Shown piece by piece: positions 1 to 6,117 of a DNA stretch of 23,613 nt (position 1 is the stretch's first letter; each line of letters begins with the position of its first letter). The stretch is from a virus, in IMG/VR virus record IMGVR_UViG_3300020470_000524, positions 1 to 23,613 of that record. One strand, given 5' to 3'. The position numbers and the translations under genes were made by a program. The notes under the pieces are model-generated. The model was not told the DNA's origin. It ran no database searches and saw only the letters and a list, made by a program, of their open reading frames with translations.

Positions 1-138
1 CTCCACTAGTTTATGGGCCTTCCCTTTCTTTTTTAATCTTCTCTCGTTTCTAGAACTTAGTGGTTGATCACTTTGATTATTCATTCCATACTTCAGTTCA
101 AGCTTTTGAATTTGATTAGGTTTATTTAGTATCTTCAA
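1..138 (-). CDS. Partial small basic protein, coupled to the repressor
   Basis: An open frame of 46 codons runs from a TTG at 138-136 to the left edge without a stop, so only the N-terminus is visible. The TTG overlaps the repressor stop (TTGA), and an AGGAGG Shine-Dalgarno sits 7 bases upstream, inside the last codons of the repressor. That is the usual arrangement for translational coupling. The peptide is hydrophilic and becomes strongly basic (RNERRLKKKGKAHK). An in-frame ATG at 84-82 is an alternative start but has a weaker ribosome site. I do not recognise the family. Being co-transcribed with the repressor suggests a regulatory or immunity-region gene, which is inference. Confidence 0.5.
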   Translation of the reverse strand, partial: MKILNKPNQIQKLELKYGMNNQSDQPLSSRNERRLKKKGKAHKLVE

Positions 139-347
139 TATACAGCCTCCTCATATTCTTCAATGGGTCCGTAGATGTCTTCCCAGGTAAGAGCTTGATT
201 AGTCACTGACATAATCTTCTTAGCTTGTTTGACTGTAGGTTGTCTTGTTCCGTAATACCAAGAGCGTACTGCATGGACTGATACATCACATATCTCTGCA
301 ACATTCTCTTGACCTCTGTTTTTTATGTATTCTTGTAATTTATTCAT
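135..347 (-). CDS. Cro/YdaS-like helix-turn-helix repressor
   Basis: This 70-residue DNA-binding protein has a Cro/C1-type helix-turn-helix. The segment NVAEICDVSVHAVRSWYYG (about residues 15-33) reads as helix 2, turn and recognition helix, followed by the RQPTVKQAKKI helix and a short acidic tail. The frame is open back to an ATG at 374, but neither start has a Shine-Dalgarno. I prefer the ATG at 347 because a perfect TATAAT lies 6 bases upstream, which would put transcription start at the ATG and give a leaderless mRNA like that of lambda cI from PRM. It is divergent from the early operon, so it probably represses that operon and its own promoter. Whether it acts as a lysogeny repressor or a Cro-type switch cannot be told. 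Confidence 0.75.
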   Translation of the reverse strand: MNKLQEYIKNRGQENVAEICDVSVHAVRSWYYGTRQPTVKQAKKIMSVTNQALTWEDIYGPIEEYEEAVY

Positions 348-353
348 GGCGTT

Positions 354-382
354 ATTATAGAGAAGCATTTTCATAATGTATA
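354..382 (-). promoter_or_regulatory. Probable leaderless promoter of the repressor
   Basis: On the minus strand, TATACA (382-377, 4 of 6 matches to TTGACA) is followed by 17 bases and a perfect TATAAT (359-354). Six bases separate the -10 box from the ATG at 347, so the expected start of transcription coincides with the start codon. No ribosome binding site is visible there. Confidence 0.5.
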
Positions 383-395
383 TTTTTTTTTACAT
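376..395. promoter_or_regulatory. Candidate operator, inverted repeat
   Basis: ATGTA (376-380) and TACAT (391-395) form an inverted repeat around a 10-base A/T tract. The left arm overlaps the -35 box of the repressor promoter, a position suited to autoregulation. The arms are short and the region is AT-rich, so chance is possible. Confidence 0.25.
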
Positions 396-423
396 ATTTG
401 TCTAAATTAATTTAAAAAAGTGT

Positions 424-452
424 TTGACATTCTGTTGCATTATCTATTTAAT
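424..452 (+). promoter_or_regulatory. Early rightward promoter
   Basis: A perfect TTGACA (424-429) is followed by 17 bases and TTTAAT (447-452, 5 of 6 matches). It is a strong sigma-70-type promoter 30 bases upstream of the first early gene. It faces away from the repressor, so it is the natural target for repression. Confidence 0.7.
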
Positions 453-482
453 TGGCAATGAACAAATTTACAGAGAGATTTT

Positions 483-938
483 ATGAACGATATACAAGAG
501 AAGACCGAGTTCGACGAACTCCAAGAACTTATCGAAAGAAAGAAAAAGAATTTGCTATGGCAAAAGAAACTCCGTGAGGAATCTAAAGAGTTAGACATTG
601 CAATAGCAAGACACCCAAGAGTAAACGAGCAAGTAATTCAACTAAGCAATACCGGGGGATCTCATCGAGTGACGCTTGATGATTTTGACTCTGATATTAA
701 AGTTGAGTACCGCTTGAAGAAATCTTGGGATCAAGACTATGTTGCAAAGATACACGCCGAAGGCAAAGTGCCAGCTAATCTTTGGCCATTTCAAGTAGAG
801 TATAAAGAAGACAAAAGAAAAACTTCTACTCTAGCTGAACAACATCCATCCCACTACTATAAATTAGCTGAAGGTTTGACCACTGAAATATCAGATCGTC
901 CATACGTCAGCTTTGTTGAAAAGAGGAAAACCAAATGA
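483..938 (+). CDS. Early protein of unknown function
   Basis: This 151-residue soluble protein is the first gene after the early promoter. Residues 1-45 are rich in Glu, Lys and Gln and look like an amphipathic or coiled-coil helix. The middle (about 58-110) has a mixed composition with several aromatic residues (WDQDYVAKIHAEG, LWPFQVEYKED). There is no membrane segment or cysteine pair. A GAGAG ribosome site precedes the ATG. Its stop overlaps the next start as ATGA, so the two genes are translationally coupled. I do not recognise the family. Its position suggests an early regulatory or takeover role, which is inference only. Confidence 0.75.
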   Translation: MNDIQEKTEFDELQELIERKKKNLLWQKKLREESKELDIAIARHPRVNEQVIQLSNTGGSHRVTLDDFDSDIKVEYRLKKSWDQDYVAKIHAEGKVPANLWPFQVEYKEDKRKTSTLAEQHPSHYYKLAEGLTTEISDRPYVSFVEKRKTK

Positions 939-1267
939 GTAAAAAAATAGAGATGACTCCCGCACAAAGCGAGTCTAAGGAAAAGTTGTTTGCCGAAGCT
1001 TACGACTATTATGCAAAACATTATTTCAACATTAATGATTTTGTAAGAGCAGTAGATTATTTAAGAGAAGACGGTTTGAGTTTTGCTCACATTGCAAAGA
1101 TCTCAGGTATGACTCACAAAAGTCTTATGCAGTTTTATTATCGAGATCAAATCGAACCACATGCTAGAACCAAAGGCAAAGCTAATTTCTTAATAGACTT
1201 TGTTGCTACCATGAAAAAATTAGGTACAGAAGGAATTCCAGGGAGGTACAACAATGCCAAGTCTTGA
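935..1267 (+). CDS. Small helix-turn-helix early protein
   Basis: This 110-residue basic protein contains a probable helix-turn-helix around residues 38-72: FVRAVDYLREDGLSFAHI followed by AKISGMTHKSLMQFYYR. The 'GLSFAHIAKISGMTHKSLMQFY' part resembles the 'S..eIAk..Gvs..sv..y' pattern of sigma-region-4 and MarR-like DNA-binding helices. A GAGG ribosome site lies upstream, the start overlaps the previous stop by 4 bp, and the end overlaps the ATPase gene by 14 bp, so it belongs to one operon. It probably regulates early transcription or binds DNA as part of the replication module. The exact family is unknown to me. Confidence 0.7.
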   Translation: MSKKIEMTPAQSESKEKLFAEAYDYYAKHYFNINDFVRAVDYLREDGLSFAHIAKISGMTHKSLMQFYYRDQIEPHARTKGKANFLIDFVATMKKLGTEGIPGRYNNAKS

Positions 1268-2015
1268 AGATGAATTATTATCTGGCTTAGAGCCCGGTCC
1301 AGTGAGAATGAATGTTGGTGGAGTAGATGGCATAGGTAAAAGTACCTTCGGCTCTCAAGCTCCCAATCCAGTTTTTATTTGTACCGAGAAAGGTACAGCA
1401 TTCTTAAATGTTAAGAAGTTTCCATTGTGTGAAAAGTATCAAGACATTATTGATTGCATTAAGAAACTTGCCACTATGGATCATGATCGTAAAACAGTTG
1501 TCCTAGATACTACAGACTGGGCAGAGATTTTAACTCATGAGGCCGTGTGTGCAGAAAAGAATGTAGCTAGTATAGAGGATATAACTTATGGAAAAGGTTA
1601 TACCGCATCTAGAGAAAAGTTTAGAAAGATTTTAAGAGGTTTAGATGTCTTACATGATCAAAAGAAGATGAATGTAATCTTGCTTTCGCATGTAGATATT
1701 AGAACTTTTAACGACCCAGAGAGAGAACCTTACGATAGGTATCAATTGAAGTTGCATAACAAGACAGCTTCCATCATTAGAGAATGGGTCGATTTCAATT
1801 TCTTTGCGAACCACCAGGTTCGTACTGTGAAAGAGGGGAAGGGCTTCAACGAGCAGACAAGGGCACTTGCCATGGGTGATCCTATGCTGTTCACGAAGTT
1901 CTCTCCCGCCTTTGACGCGAAGAGACGAGTTCCTCTTCCAGATAAGATAGAACTCAAATGGGATTCGTTTTACGACGAATATAAAAAATCAATTAAAAAT
2001 CTGTCGGAGGCATAA
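1254..2015 (+). CDS. Sak4-like RecA-fold ATPase (AAA_24), phage recombinase
   Basis: This 253-residue P-loop ATPase has a Walker A motif, GVDGIGKST (residues 23-31, catalytic K29), and a Walker B strand TVVLD (D85) followed by TTDW. A third strand, MNVILLSHVD, is the sensor-like strand typical of the RecA core. Size and layout fit the phage Sak4/AAA_24 group, which anneals single strands with the help of an SSB. That matches the next gene, a DUF669 protein. A GGGAGG Shine-Dalgarno lies 8 bases before the ATG. With the downstream helicase and exonuclease it forms a recombination/replication module. The alternative is a general phage nucleotide-binding protein of the same fold. The ATPase call is firm; the Sak4 role is inferred. 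Confidence 0.8.
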   Translation: MPSLEDELLSGLEPGPVRMNVGGVDGIGKSTFGSQAPNPVFICTEKGTAFLNVKKFPLCEKYQDIIDCIKKLATMDHDRKTVVLDTTDWAEILTHEAVCAEKNVASIEDITYGKGYTASREKFRKILRGLDVLHDQKKMNVILLSHVDIRTFNDPEREPYDRYQLKLHNKTASIIREWVDFNFFANHQVRTVKEGKGFNEQTRALAMGDPMLFTKFSPAFDAKRRVPLPDKIELKWDSFYDEYKKSIKNLSEA

Positions 2016-2056
2016 GTGCACAGAAAGAATAACTCAAGAATATTTTTTACTGCACT
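2015..2056 (+). other. Hairpin between the ATPase and DUF669 genes
   Basis: AGTGCA (2015-2020) can pair with TGCACT (2051-2056), extended outward by ATA/TAT with one bulge, across a 30-base loop. It covers the ATPase stop codon and ends just before the upstream ATG at 2059, leaving the ribosome site of the ATG at 2083 free. It may tune translation, but the evidence is weak. Confidence 0.25.
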
Positions 2057-2082
2057 TTATGTCTTCGCAAGGAGTTAAATTT

Positions 2083-2559
2083 ATGAGTGATGACTTTGAA
2101 ATTATGTTAGGCGAAGTGCCTGATCAAGAGGATGACTTTAAACCTATGCCTGCTGGCAACTATGAATTGGTTGCTAACAAATGGGAGAAAAGAACATCGA
2201 AAGCTGGAAATGCAATGGTTGAAATCGAGTTTCAAGTACTCGGCCCAAGCCATGCCAATAGAAAACTTTGGGAGTATTTTACTCTTGAAGGCAATGCTGT
2301 GACTGTGACTGCTAGGAAAATTAAAGCTTGGCGTAAAGCGTTAGGTTTAAGTCCAGATGTCACTTTCAATGCCGAGGTTTTGGACGAAATGATTAACAAT
2401 CCTTTTCAAGCCAAGGTCAAAATTGAGCCTGGAACAAATGGGTACGAGGACAGTAATAAGATACAAGATTACTTAGCAAAAGGATCTTCATCTGAAGAGG
2501 AGGCGCCTGCGGCGAAACCTTTACAAGAAGAAGATGATGCTATGCCTTGGGATAAATAA
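2083..2559 (+). CDS. DUF669-like single-strand-binding protein
   Basis: Residues 'MPAGNYELVANKWEKRTSKAGN' followed by 'VEIEFQVLGP..ANRKLWEYF' match the OB-like start of the phage DUF669 family, which is often encoded beside Sak4/AAA_24 recombinases. The C-terminus is acidic (SSEEEAPAAKPLQEEDDA) and ends in MPWDK, like the acidic partner-binding tip of bacterial SSB. I choose the ATG at 2083 (158 residues) because an AAGGAG site lies 8 bases upstream. The ATG at 2059 would add eight residues and has no ribosome site. The protein probably coats single-stranded DNA and recruits the neighbouring recombinase, helicase or exonuclease. The family call is from motif memory. Confidence 0.75.
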   Translation: MSDDFEIMLGEVPDQEDDFKPMPAGNYELVANKWEKRTSKAGNAMVEIEFQVLGPSHANRKLWEYFTLEGNAVTVTARKIKAWRKALGLSPDVTFNAEVLDEMINNPFQAKVKIEPGTNGYEDSNKIQDYLAKGSSSEEEAPAAKPLQEEDDAMPWDK

Positions 2560-2582
2560 CTGGGTCATCTCCCAAAAAAAGT

Positions 2583-2630
2583 CCTACCGAGCAAGTTAAT
2601 TAATACGAGCGGCGTTACGAGTTCGGTAGG
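2583..2630 (+). ncRNA. Hairpin 1 of a tandem RNA-like array
   Basis: CCTACCGA (2583-2590) pairs perfectly with TCGGTAGG (2623-2630), giving 8 bp with a 32-base loop. It is preceded by AAAGT and followed by CACAGGATTT. The same flanks surround hairpin 2, but the inner stem differs. The loop contains TTAATTAA and a TACGAG direct repeat. No open frame of note covers it. It could be a cis-regulatory leader, a processed RNA or part of an origin. Confidence 0.5.
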
Positions 2631-2645
2631 CACAGGATTTAAAGT

Positions 2646-2687
2646 CCTAGCTAAAGTTGCGTTTGTTTATCTTAAACTTCAGCTAGG
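2646..2687 (+). ncRNA. Hairpin 2 of a tandem RNA-like array
   Basis: CCTAGCT (2646-2652) pairs with AGCTAGG (2681-2687). The stem continues past one A-C mismatch with AAGTT (2654-2658) and AACTT (2675-2679), leaving a 16-base loop. The flanks AAAGT before and CACAGATTT after match those of hairpin 1, and the CCTA/TAGG base is shared while the inner pairs differ. Confidence 0.5.
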
Positions 2688-2695
2688 CACAGATT

Positions 2696-2739
2696 TCGGC
2701 TCAGTCTCCAAAAAAGTCGAAGTCTAGGTAGTGAGCCGA
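2696..2739 (+). ncRNA. Hairpin 3 of a tandem RNA-like array
   Basis: TCGGCTCA (2696-2703) pairs with TGAGCCGA (2732-2739), giving 8 bp with a 28-base loop. The loop holds TCTCC followed by an A-run and AGTC, resembling the sequence just before hairpin 1 (2569-2583). Downstream, CGGG (2743-2746) and CCCG (2756-2759) flank a T-run. This is not a standard terminator because the T-run lies in the loop. Confidence 0.4.
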
Positions 2740-2797
2740 TATCGGGTCTGTTTTTCCCGGCATAAAAACTACTTAGTCTTCGCATTAGGAAACAAAT

Positions 2798-3064
2798 ATG
2801 ATTGATGATAAAAAATTAGTCGCTAACTCTGAGAAGTTGTTAGCAAAAATATATGAGGTAAACAATCACATACTGCCAGTTGAATTATTTGATGAGGTTG
2901 CAGCTTGTGTTGTTTCGATAAACAGATTAAAGAGAGCGAAGGTGCTATATGAAAGACGACAAAATAGATTTGGAAAAGATATCCAAGAAGGACTTATTAA
3001 CAGAATTACGAATACACATGATGTCATTCAACAGAAGAATGGGAGAGATCAAAAATCCCCATAA
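2798..3064 (+). CDS. Small early protein of unknown function
   Basis: This 88-residue, largely helical, soluble protein has a hydrophobic centre (NHILPVELFDEVAACVVSIN) and a basic C-terminus. An AGGAA ribosome site precedes the ATG, and the gene is the first after the hairpin array. Its last 116 bases overlap the next gene in another frame, and the C-terminal stretch there (RRQNRFGKDIQEG and on) is polar and of low hydrophobicity. Either both genes are read through a long overlap, or this protein is an extended or frameshifted remnant. I do not recognise the family. Confidence 0.55.
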   Translation: MIDDKKLVANSEKLLAKIYEVNNHILPVELFDEVAACVVSINRLKRAKVLYERRQNRFGKDIQEGLINRITNTHDVIQQKNGRDQKSP

Positions 3065-3377
3065 ATTATTAGAAGTATTATTGACCTATGTTTGCTGCGT
3101 CACTTACGACGTATTGGAACATAGTACCAATGAAGCAACCATGTTGATCGGTGCATCCTGGGGCAGAGTCATTAATGATATTGCTAAAGAAAAAGGCATG
3201 ACTAGAAAAGAAGTTTTCTTCCAGGCAGATATGTTGGGCAATATAGCAGGAGGTGCTAATACTAATTGGAACTCTATGAATGAAGATTATGTAATAGATC
3301 CAGAGGAGCTTGATGAAGAAGAAGTACTCGACGCTGTTAAACTTCAAATGGAAAGCAAAGATAAAACGAGACACTAA
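2949..3377 (+). CDS. Early protein of unknown function
   Basis: This 142-residue protein has a basic start (MKDDKIDLEKISKKD), a central hydrophobic helix (LLEVLLTYVCCVTYDVL), a Gly/Asn-rich stretch (NIAGGANTNW) and a very acidic C-terminus (DPEELDEEEVLDAV). I chose the ATG at 2949 because GAAGG lies 7 bases upstream; ATGs at 3018 and 3021 lack a ribosome site but would shrink the overlap with the previous gene. Its stop overlaps the next start (TAATG). Function is unknown. The placement between the SSB-like gene and the helicase suggests a DNA-metabolism accessory role, which is inference. Confidence 0.65.
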   Translation: MKDDKIDLEKISKKDLLTELRIHMMSFNRRMGEIKNPHKLLEVLLTYVCCVTYDVLEHSTNEATMLIGASWGRVINDIAKEKGMTRKEVFFQADMLGNIAGGANTNWNSMNEDYVIDPEELDEEEVLDAVKLQMESKDKTRH

Positions 3378-3520
3378 TGGCTGTAAGAAAAGAAGTAAAA
3401 ATACATATATCTAAAGCCAAGTATAAAAAGACTTGCCAAGGTTCTCGTAATGTAAAGTTCAGTAGCATGAACAAGAATAAAAGAAAGTCCTTCAAAGCAT
3501 ATAGAGGACAAGGAAGATGA
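3377..3520 (+). CDS. Small basic phage protein (47 residues)
   Basis: This short frame encodes 47 residues with about one third Lys/Arg. It ends in SSMNKNKRKSFKAYRGQGR. I recognise this ending pattern, 'SSMNK.KR.S.K.Y.GQGR', from tiny basic proteins in other phage early regions, although no function is known to me. The start overlaps the preceding stop by one base (TAATG), and the stop lies 3 bases before the helicase ATG, so it is packed in the operon. The charge suggests binding to DNA or RNA. It may also help set translation of the helicase, whose ribosome site (GGAAG) lies in its last codons. Confidence 0.7.
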   Translation: MAVRKEVKIHISKAKYKKTCQGSRNVKFSSMNKNKRKSFKAYRGQGR

Positions 3521-3523
3521 TCA

Positions 3524-5194
3524 ATGAAGCTAAGACCGTATCAAGAAGACGCTATTACTGCGCTAGAAAGTTGGTTTGCAACTGAGTCAATAGAGAAACA
3601 TCCTCTACTCAGCTTACCTACTGCGTCTGGCAAGACAGTTATCTTTTCCAACTTTATTAAAAGAACCATAAAGAAATATTCTGACGCTAGGTTTTTAGTC
3701 TTAGCACATAGACAAGAACTTATCGAACAAGCAGAAGAAAAAATAAAATCAGTATGGCCAGATGCACCAGTTGGTGTGCTATCATCCGGGCTGAAAAGAT
3801 CTGAGTTGGATTCTCAAATACTTGTAGCTTCAAGAGATACTTTGGCTTCTGGATCTAGATTAAAAAAAGTTGGGCATTTTGATTACACCATCATTGATGA
3901 GGCCCATAACATATCCCCGGACGAACATACTAGATATCAAAAGATAATAAATGAGTTATCTGCTGAACGAGCTATGCGTGTCTTAGGTTGTACTGCTACG
4001 CCTTATCGTATGGGTCAAGGTTATATCTATGGCAAAAGAAAAGATCATTTCTTTCATGACATTGCTTATCAAGCAAAGATACCAGACTTAATAGACCAAG
4101 GTTATCTAGCTAGGATTACTTCTTACAAAGTAGATGACAATACTATTATTGATGCTAGTAAAGCCAAGCTTAAATTTAAAGGTGGCGATTACAAAGAATC
4201 CGACCTAGAAAAATTAGCTATGGATGATAAAACTATTGTCGCTATCATTAATGATTGGCTAGACAAAGCATACACCAAAGGCAGAACAGCTTCTGTATTC
4301 TTTTGCGTATCGGTACTGCATGCTATGAAAATGAACATGCACTTACAGAAACATGGGATTGAATCAAGATTACTAACTGGCGAAACTCCTGGAGAAGAAA
4401 GAAAACAAATACTGGAAGACTTTGAATCTGGGAAAGTACATGCTGTTTGTAATGTCGGTGTTTTAACAGAAGGTTGGGACGCTCCCAGAACAGATTGTAT
4501 TGCTATGTTAAGACCAACCAAAAGTCTAGGGCTTTATGTTCAGATGTGCGGTCGAGGTATGCGACTGTACCCAGGCAAAGATAATTGTTTGCTTTTGGAT
4601 TATGGCGAGAACATTGCTAGACACGGTTGCATTGATACAGCCAAGCCAGATCAAGAAGTAAAAATAAGAAGACCTAAAATTTGTGGCAGTTGTTTAGCTG
4701 TCAATCCACCGCATGCAAAGAAATGTGTCGAATGTAATGAAGAGTTCCCAGTAGCAGAGTTCTTAACTTTCTTAGTACCTATGGAAGAAAGAAAGGTAGC
4801 TAAGAAAACCAAGGCAGATTCTGGAGCAGTTATCTCTGATGAGAAACAAAAGAACAAGAGTTCTTTAGAAGTTGTGACCAGTGTTAGTGCTACTGTCGCT
4901 GACTCTAAAAATGGCAACAAATATTGTAAGGTATTCTTTTATGTTGATAATCAATTCTTGCCTAGAATGATGCCACTTATGTTTGGCCACTCAAGAATGC
5001 ACGGACTAGCAATCAATCATTGGTGTCGTTTAGTAGATCCAAAAATCTGGGGCGTGCCTAGAACTTCTGAGCAAGCAGCTGCTAAGATAAATCAAGGAGC
5101 TCTCAAAGGAGTTAAGTCTGTTGGGATAAAACGAGAAGGCAAATATTTTAATATAAAGAAAGTAATTTTTGACGATAAGGAGATATTTCTATGA
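3524..5194 (+). CDS. DEAH superfamily 2 helicase with zinc ribbon
   Basis: This 556-residue ATP-dependent helicase has an N-terminal Q-like motif (LRPYQEDAI), Walker A TASGKT (33-38, K37), motif II DEAH (125-128), motif III TAT (157-159), motif V LTEGWDAP (314-321) and motif VI QMCGRGMR (340-347). A zinc ribbon follows, with C387, C390, C401 and C404. The last 100 or so residues form an extra domain with a GHSRMHGLAINHW motif and a P-T-E-AA pattern, ending in GKYFNIKKVIF. I recall a similar tail in other phage ResIII-type helicases. It probably unwinds replication or recombination intermediates. Its end overlaps the exonuclease start by 4 bp. The helicase call is firm; the substrate is not known. 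Confidence 0.93.
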   Translation: MKLRPYQEDAITALESWFATESIEKHPLLSLPTASGKTVIFSNFIKRTIKKYSDARFLVLAHRQELIEQAEEKIKSVWPDAPVGVLSSGLKRSELDSQILVASRDTLASGSRLKKVGHFDYTIIDEAHNISPDEHTRYQKIINELSAERAMRVLGCTATPYRMGQGYIYGKRKDHFFHDIAYQAKIPDLIDQGYLARITSYKVDDNTIIDASKAKLKFKGGDYKESDLEKLAMDDKTIVAIINDWLDKAYTKGRTASVFFCVSVLHAMKMNMHLQKHGIESRLLTGETPGEERKQILEDFESGKVHAVCNVGVLTEGWDAPRTDCIAMLRPTKSLGLYVQMCGRGMRLYPGKDNCLLLDYGENIARHGCIDTAKPDQEVKIRRPKICGSCLAVNPPHAKKCVECNEEFPVAEFLTFLVPMEERKVAKKTKADSGAVISDEKQKNKSSLEVVTSVSATVADSKNGNKYCKVFFYVDNQFLPRMMPLMFGHSRMHGLAINHWCRLVDPKIWGVPRTSEQAAAKINQGALKGVKSVGIKREGKYFNIKKVIFDDKEIFL

Positions 5195-6051
5195 GCAAAA
5201 TAAATAAAATGATAGATCATGTAATGTTATCTGAGCCACCAAAGTATCGACCATATTTAGGTATGAGTCAGATTGGTAATCCAGATGAAAGAATGTTGTG
5301 GTTAAATTTTAGATGGTGTTTACCACCAAATAAATTTGAGCCAAGAGTATCTAGGATCTTAGAACTAGGTAATGTTATTGAAGATGTAGTCGTTGATTAT
5401 CTTAAAAAAGCAGATGGTGTAGAAGTATTTACCGAAGATAAAAAAGGTGATCAGTTTAAGGCCTCTTTACTTGGCGATCATTTCTCTGGGCATATAGATG
5501 GCGTAGTTAAAAACTTGCCAGAGCATGATGATGATTCTATGGTCCTGGAAGTTAAGAGTTCCAATGACAGAAGATTTAATAATCTAGTAAGTGAAAGTAG
5601 TTATGAGCGTTGGTCACTAGAATATGAAGCGCAAGTGCATTGTTATATGGGTGCTTTTAAATTACCTAAGTCATTGGCTTTGGTTTACAACAAAAACAAT
5701 TCTGATATCTATACCGAAGTAATTAAATACAATCATGATTTGTTTGTATCTTTGATAGACAAAGCCAAAAGAATTATTACTGCACCAGAGCCACCAGATT
5801 TATTCTTGAGTGAGAACGATTGGAAAGTTAAGAACTTACCAAAAGAATCTAGAGAAGTTTATTTGGGTAGAGCAGAACCAGCTTTTAAAAACTGTAGAAA
5901 CTGTAAACACTCAAGGCCTTTGATAGATGTATCTGGAGCCACGTGGCACTGCGACAAACAAAAGAAAATGTTGAACCCTAAAATGCAGATGGATATAAAA
6001 AATTGTCCAGACCACGAGCTTATATTCGGTTTAATCCCTACACCTTTTTAA
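5191..6051 (+). CDS. Cas4-like PD-(D/E)XK exonuclease
   Basis: This 286-residue nuclease shows the RecB/Cas4 motif order: E64 in GNVIED, D103 in GHIDG, E120-x-K122 in LEVKSS, and Q148 in YEAQVHCYMG. Four cysteines near the C-terminus (C235, C238, C254, C272) could bind zinc or an iron-sulfur cluster, as in Cas4 and AddB, although the Cas4 N-terminal cysteine is missing here. An AAGGAG site precedes the ATG, which overlaps the helicase stop (ATGA). With the Sak4-like ATPase and DUF669 protein it completes a resection and annealing set comparable in role to lambda exo/beta. There is no CRISPR array nearby, so a CRISPR role is unlikely. Confidence 0.88.
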   Translation: MSKINKMIDHVMLSEPPKYRPYLGMSQIGNPDERMLWLNFRWCLPPNKFEPRVSRILELGNVIEDVVVDYLKKADGVEVFTEDKKGDQFKASLLGDHFSGHIDGVVKNLPEHDDDSMVLEVKSSNDRRFNNLVSESSYERWSLEYEAQVHCYMGAFKLPKSLALVYNKNNSDIYTEVIKYNHDLFVSLIDKAKRIITAPEPPDLFLSENDWKVKNLPKESREVYLGRAEPAFKNCRNCKHSRPLIDVSGATWHCDKQKKMLNPKMQMDIKNCPDHELIFGLIPTPF

Positions 6052-6059
6052 TAAAAAGT

Positions 6060-6090
6060 TTGCAATAATATATAAAAATCGTTATATAAT
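6060..6090 (+). promoter_or_regulatory. Promoter for the DUF1289-like gene
   Basis: TTGCAA (6060-6065) and a perfect TATAAT (6085-6090) are separated by 19 bases, slightly long. The promoter lies directly after the exonuclease gene and 27 bases upstream of the next ATG, which has a GAGGT ribosome site. It suggests that the following small gene is transcribed separately. Confidence 0.5.
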
Positions 6091-6117
6091 ACGCATATCT
6101 CTATAAAGAGGTGCGTA

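Noticed and set aside
135-374. 79-residue start of the repressor at 374
   Set aside because: There is no ribosome site, and a perfect -10 box lies inside this extra segment, so the shorter start at 347 fits better.
2696-2760. Rho-independent terminator
   Set aside because: The T-run lies inside a weak CGGG/CCCG loop, and does not follow the GC stem directly.
2560-2797. CRISPR array or tRNA cluster
   Set aside because: There are only two or three units with differing stems, no identical repeats or spacers, and no T-loop or acceptor pattern.
5191-6051. Cas4 as part of a CRISPR system
   Set aside because: No Cas1, Cas2, effector or array is present; the gene sits in a phage recombination operon.
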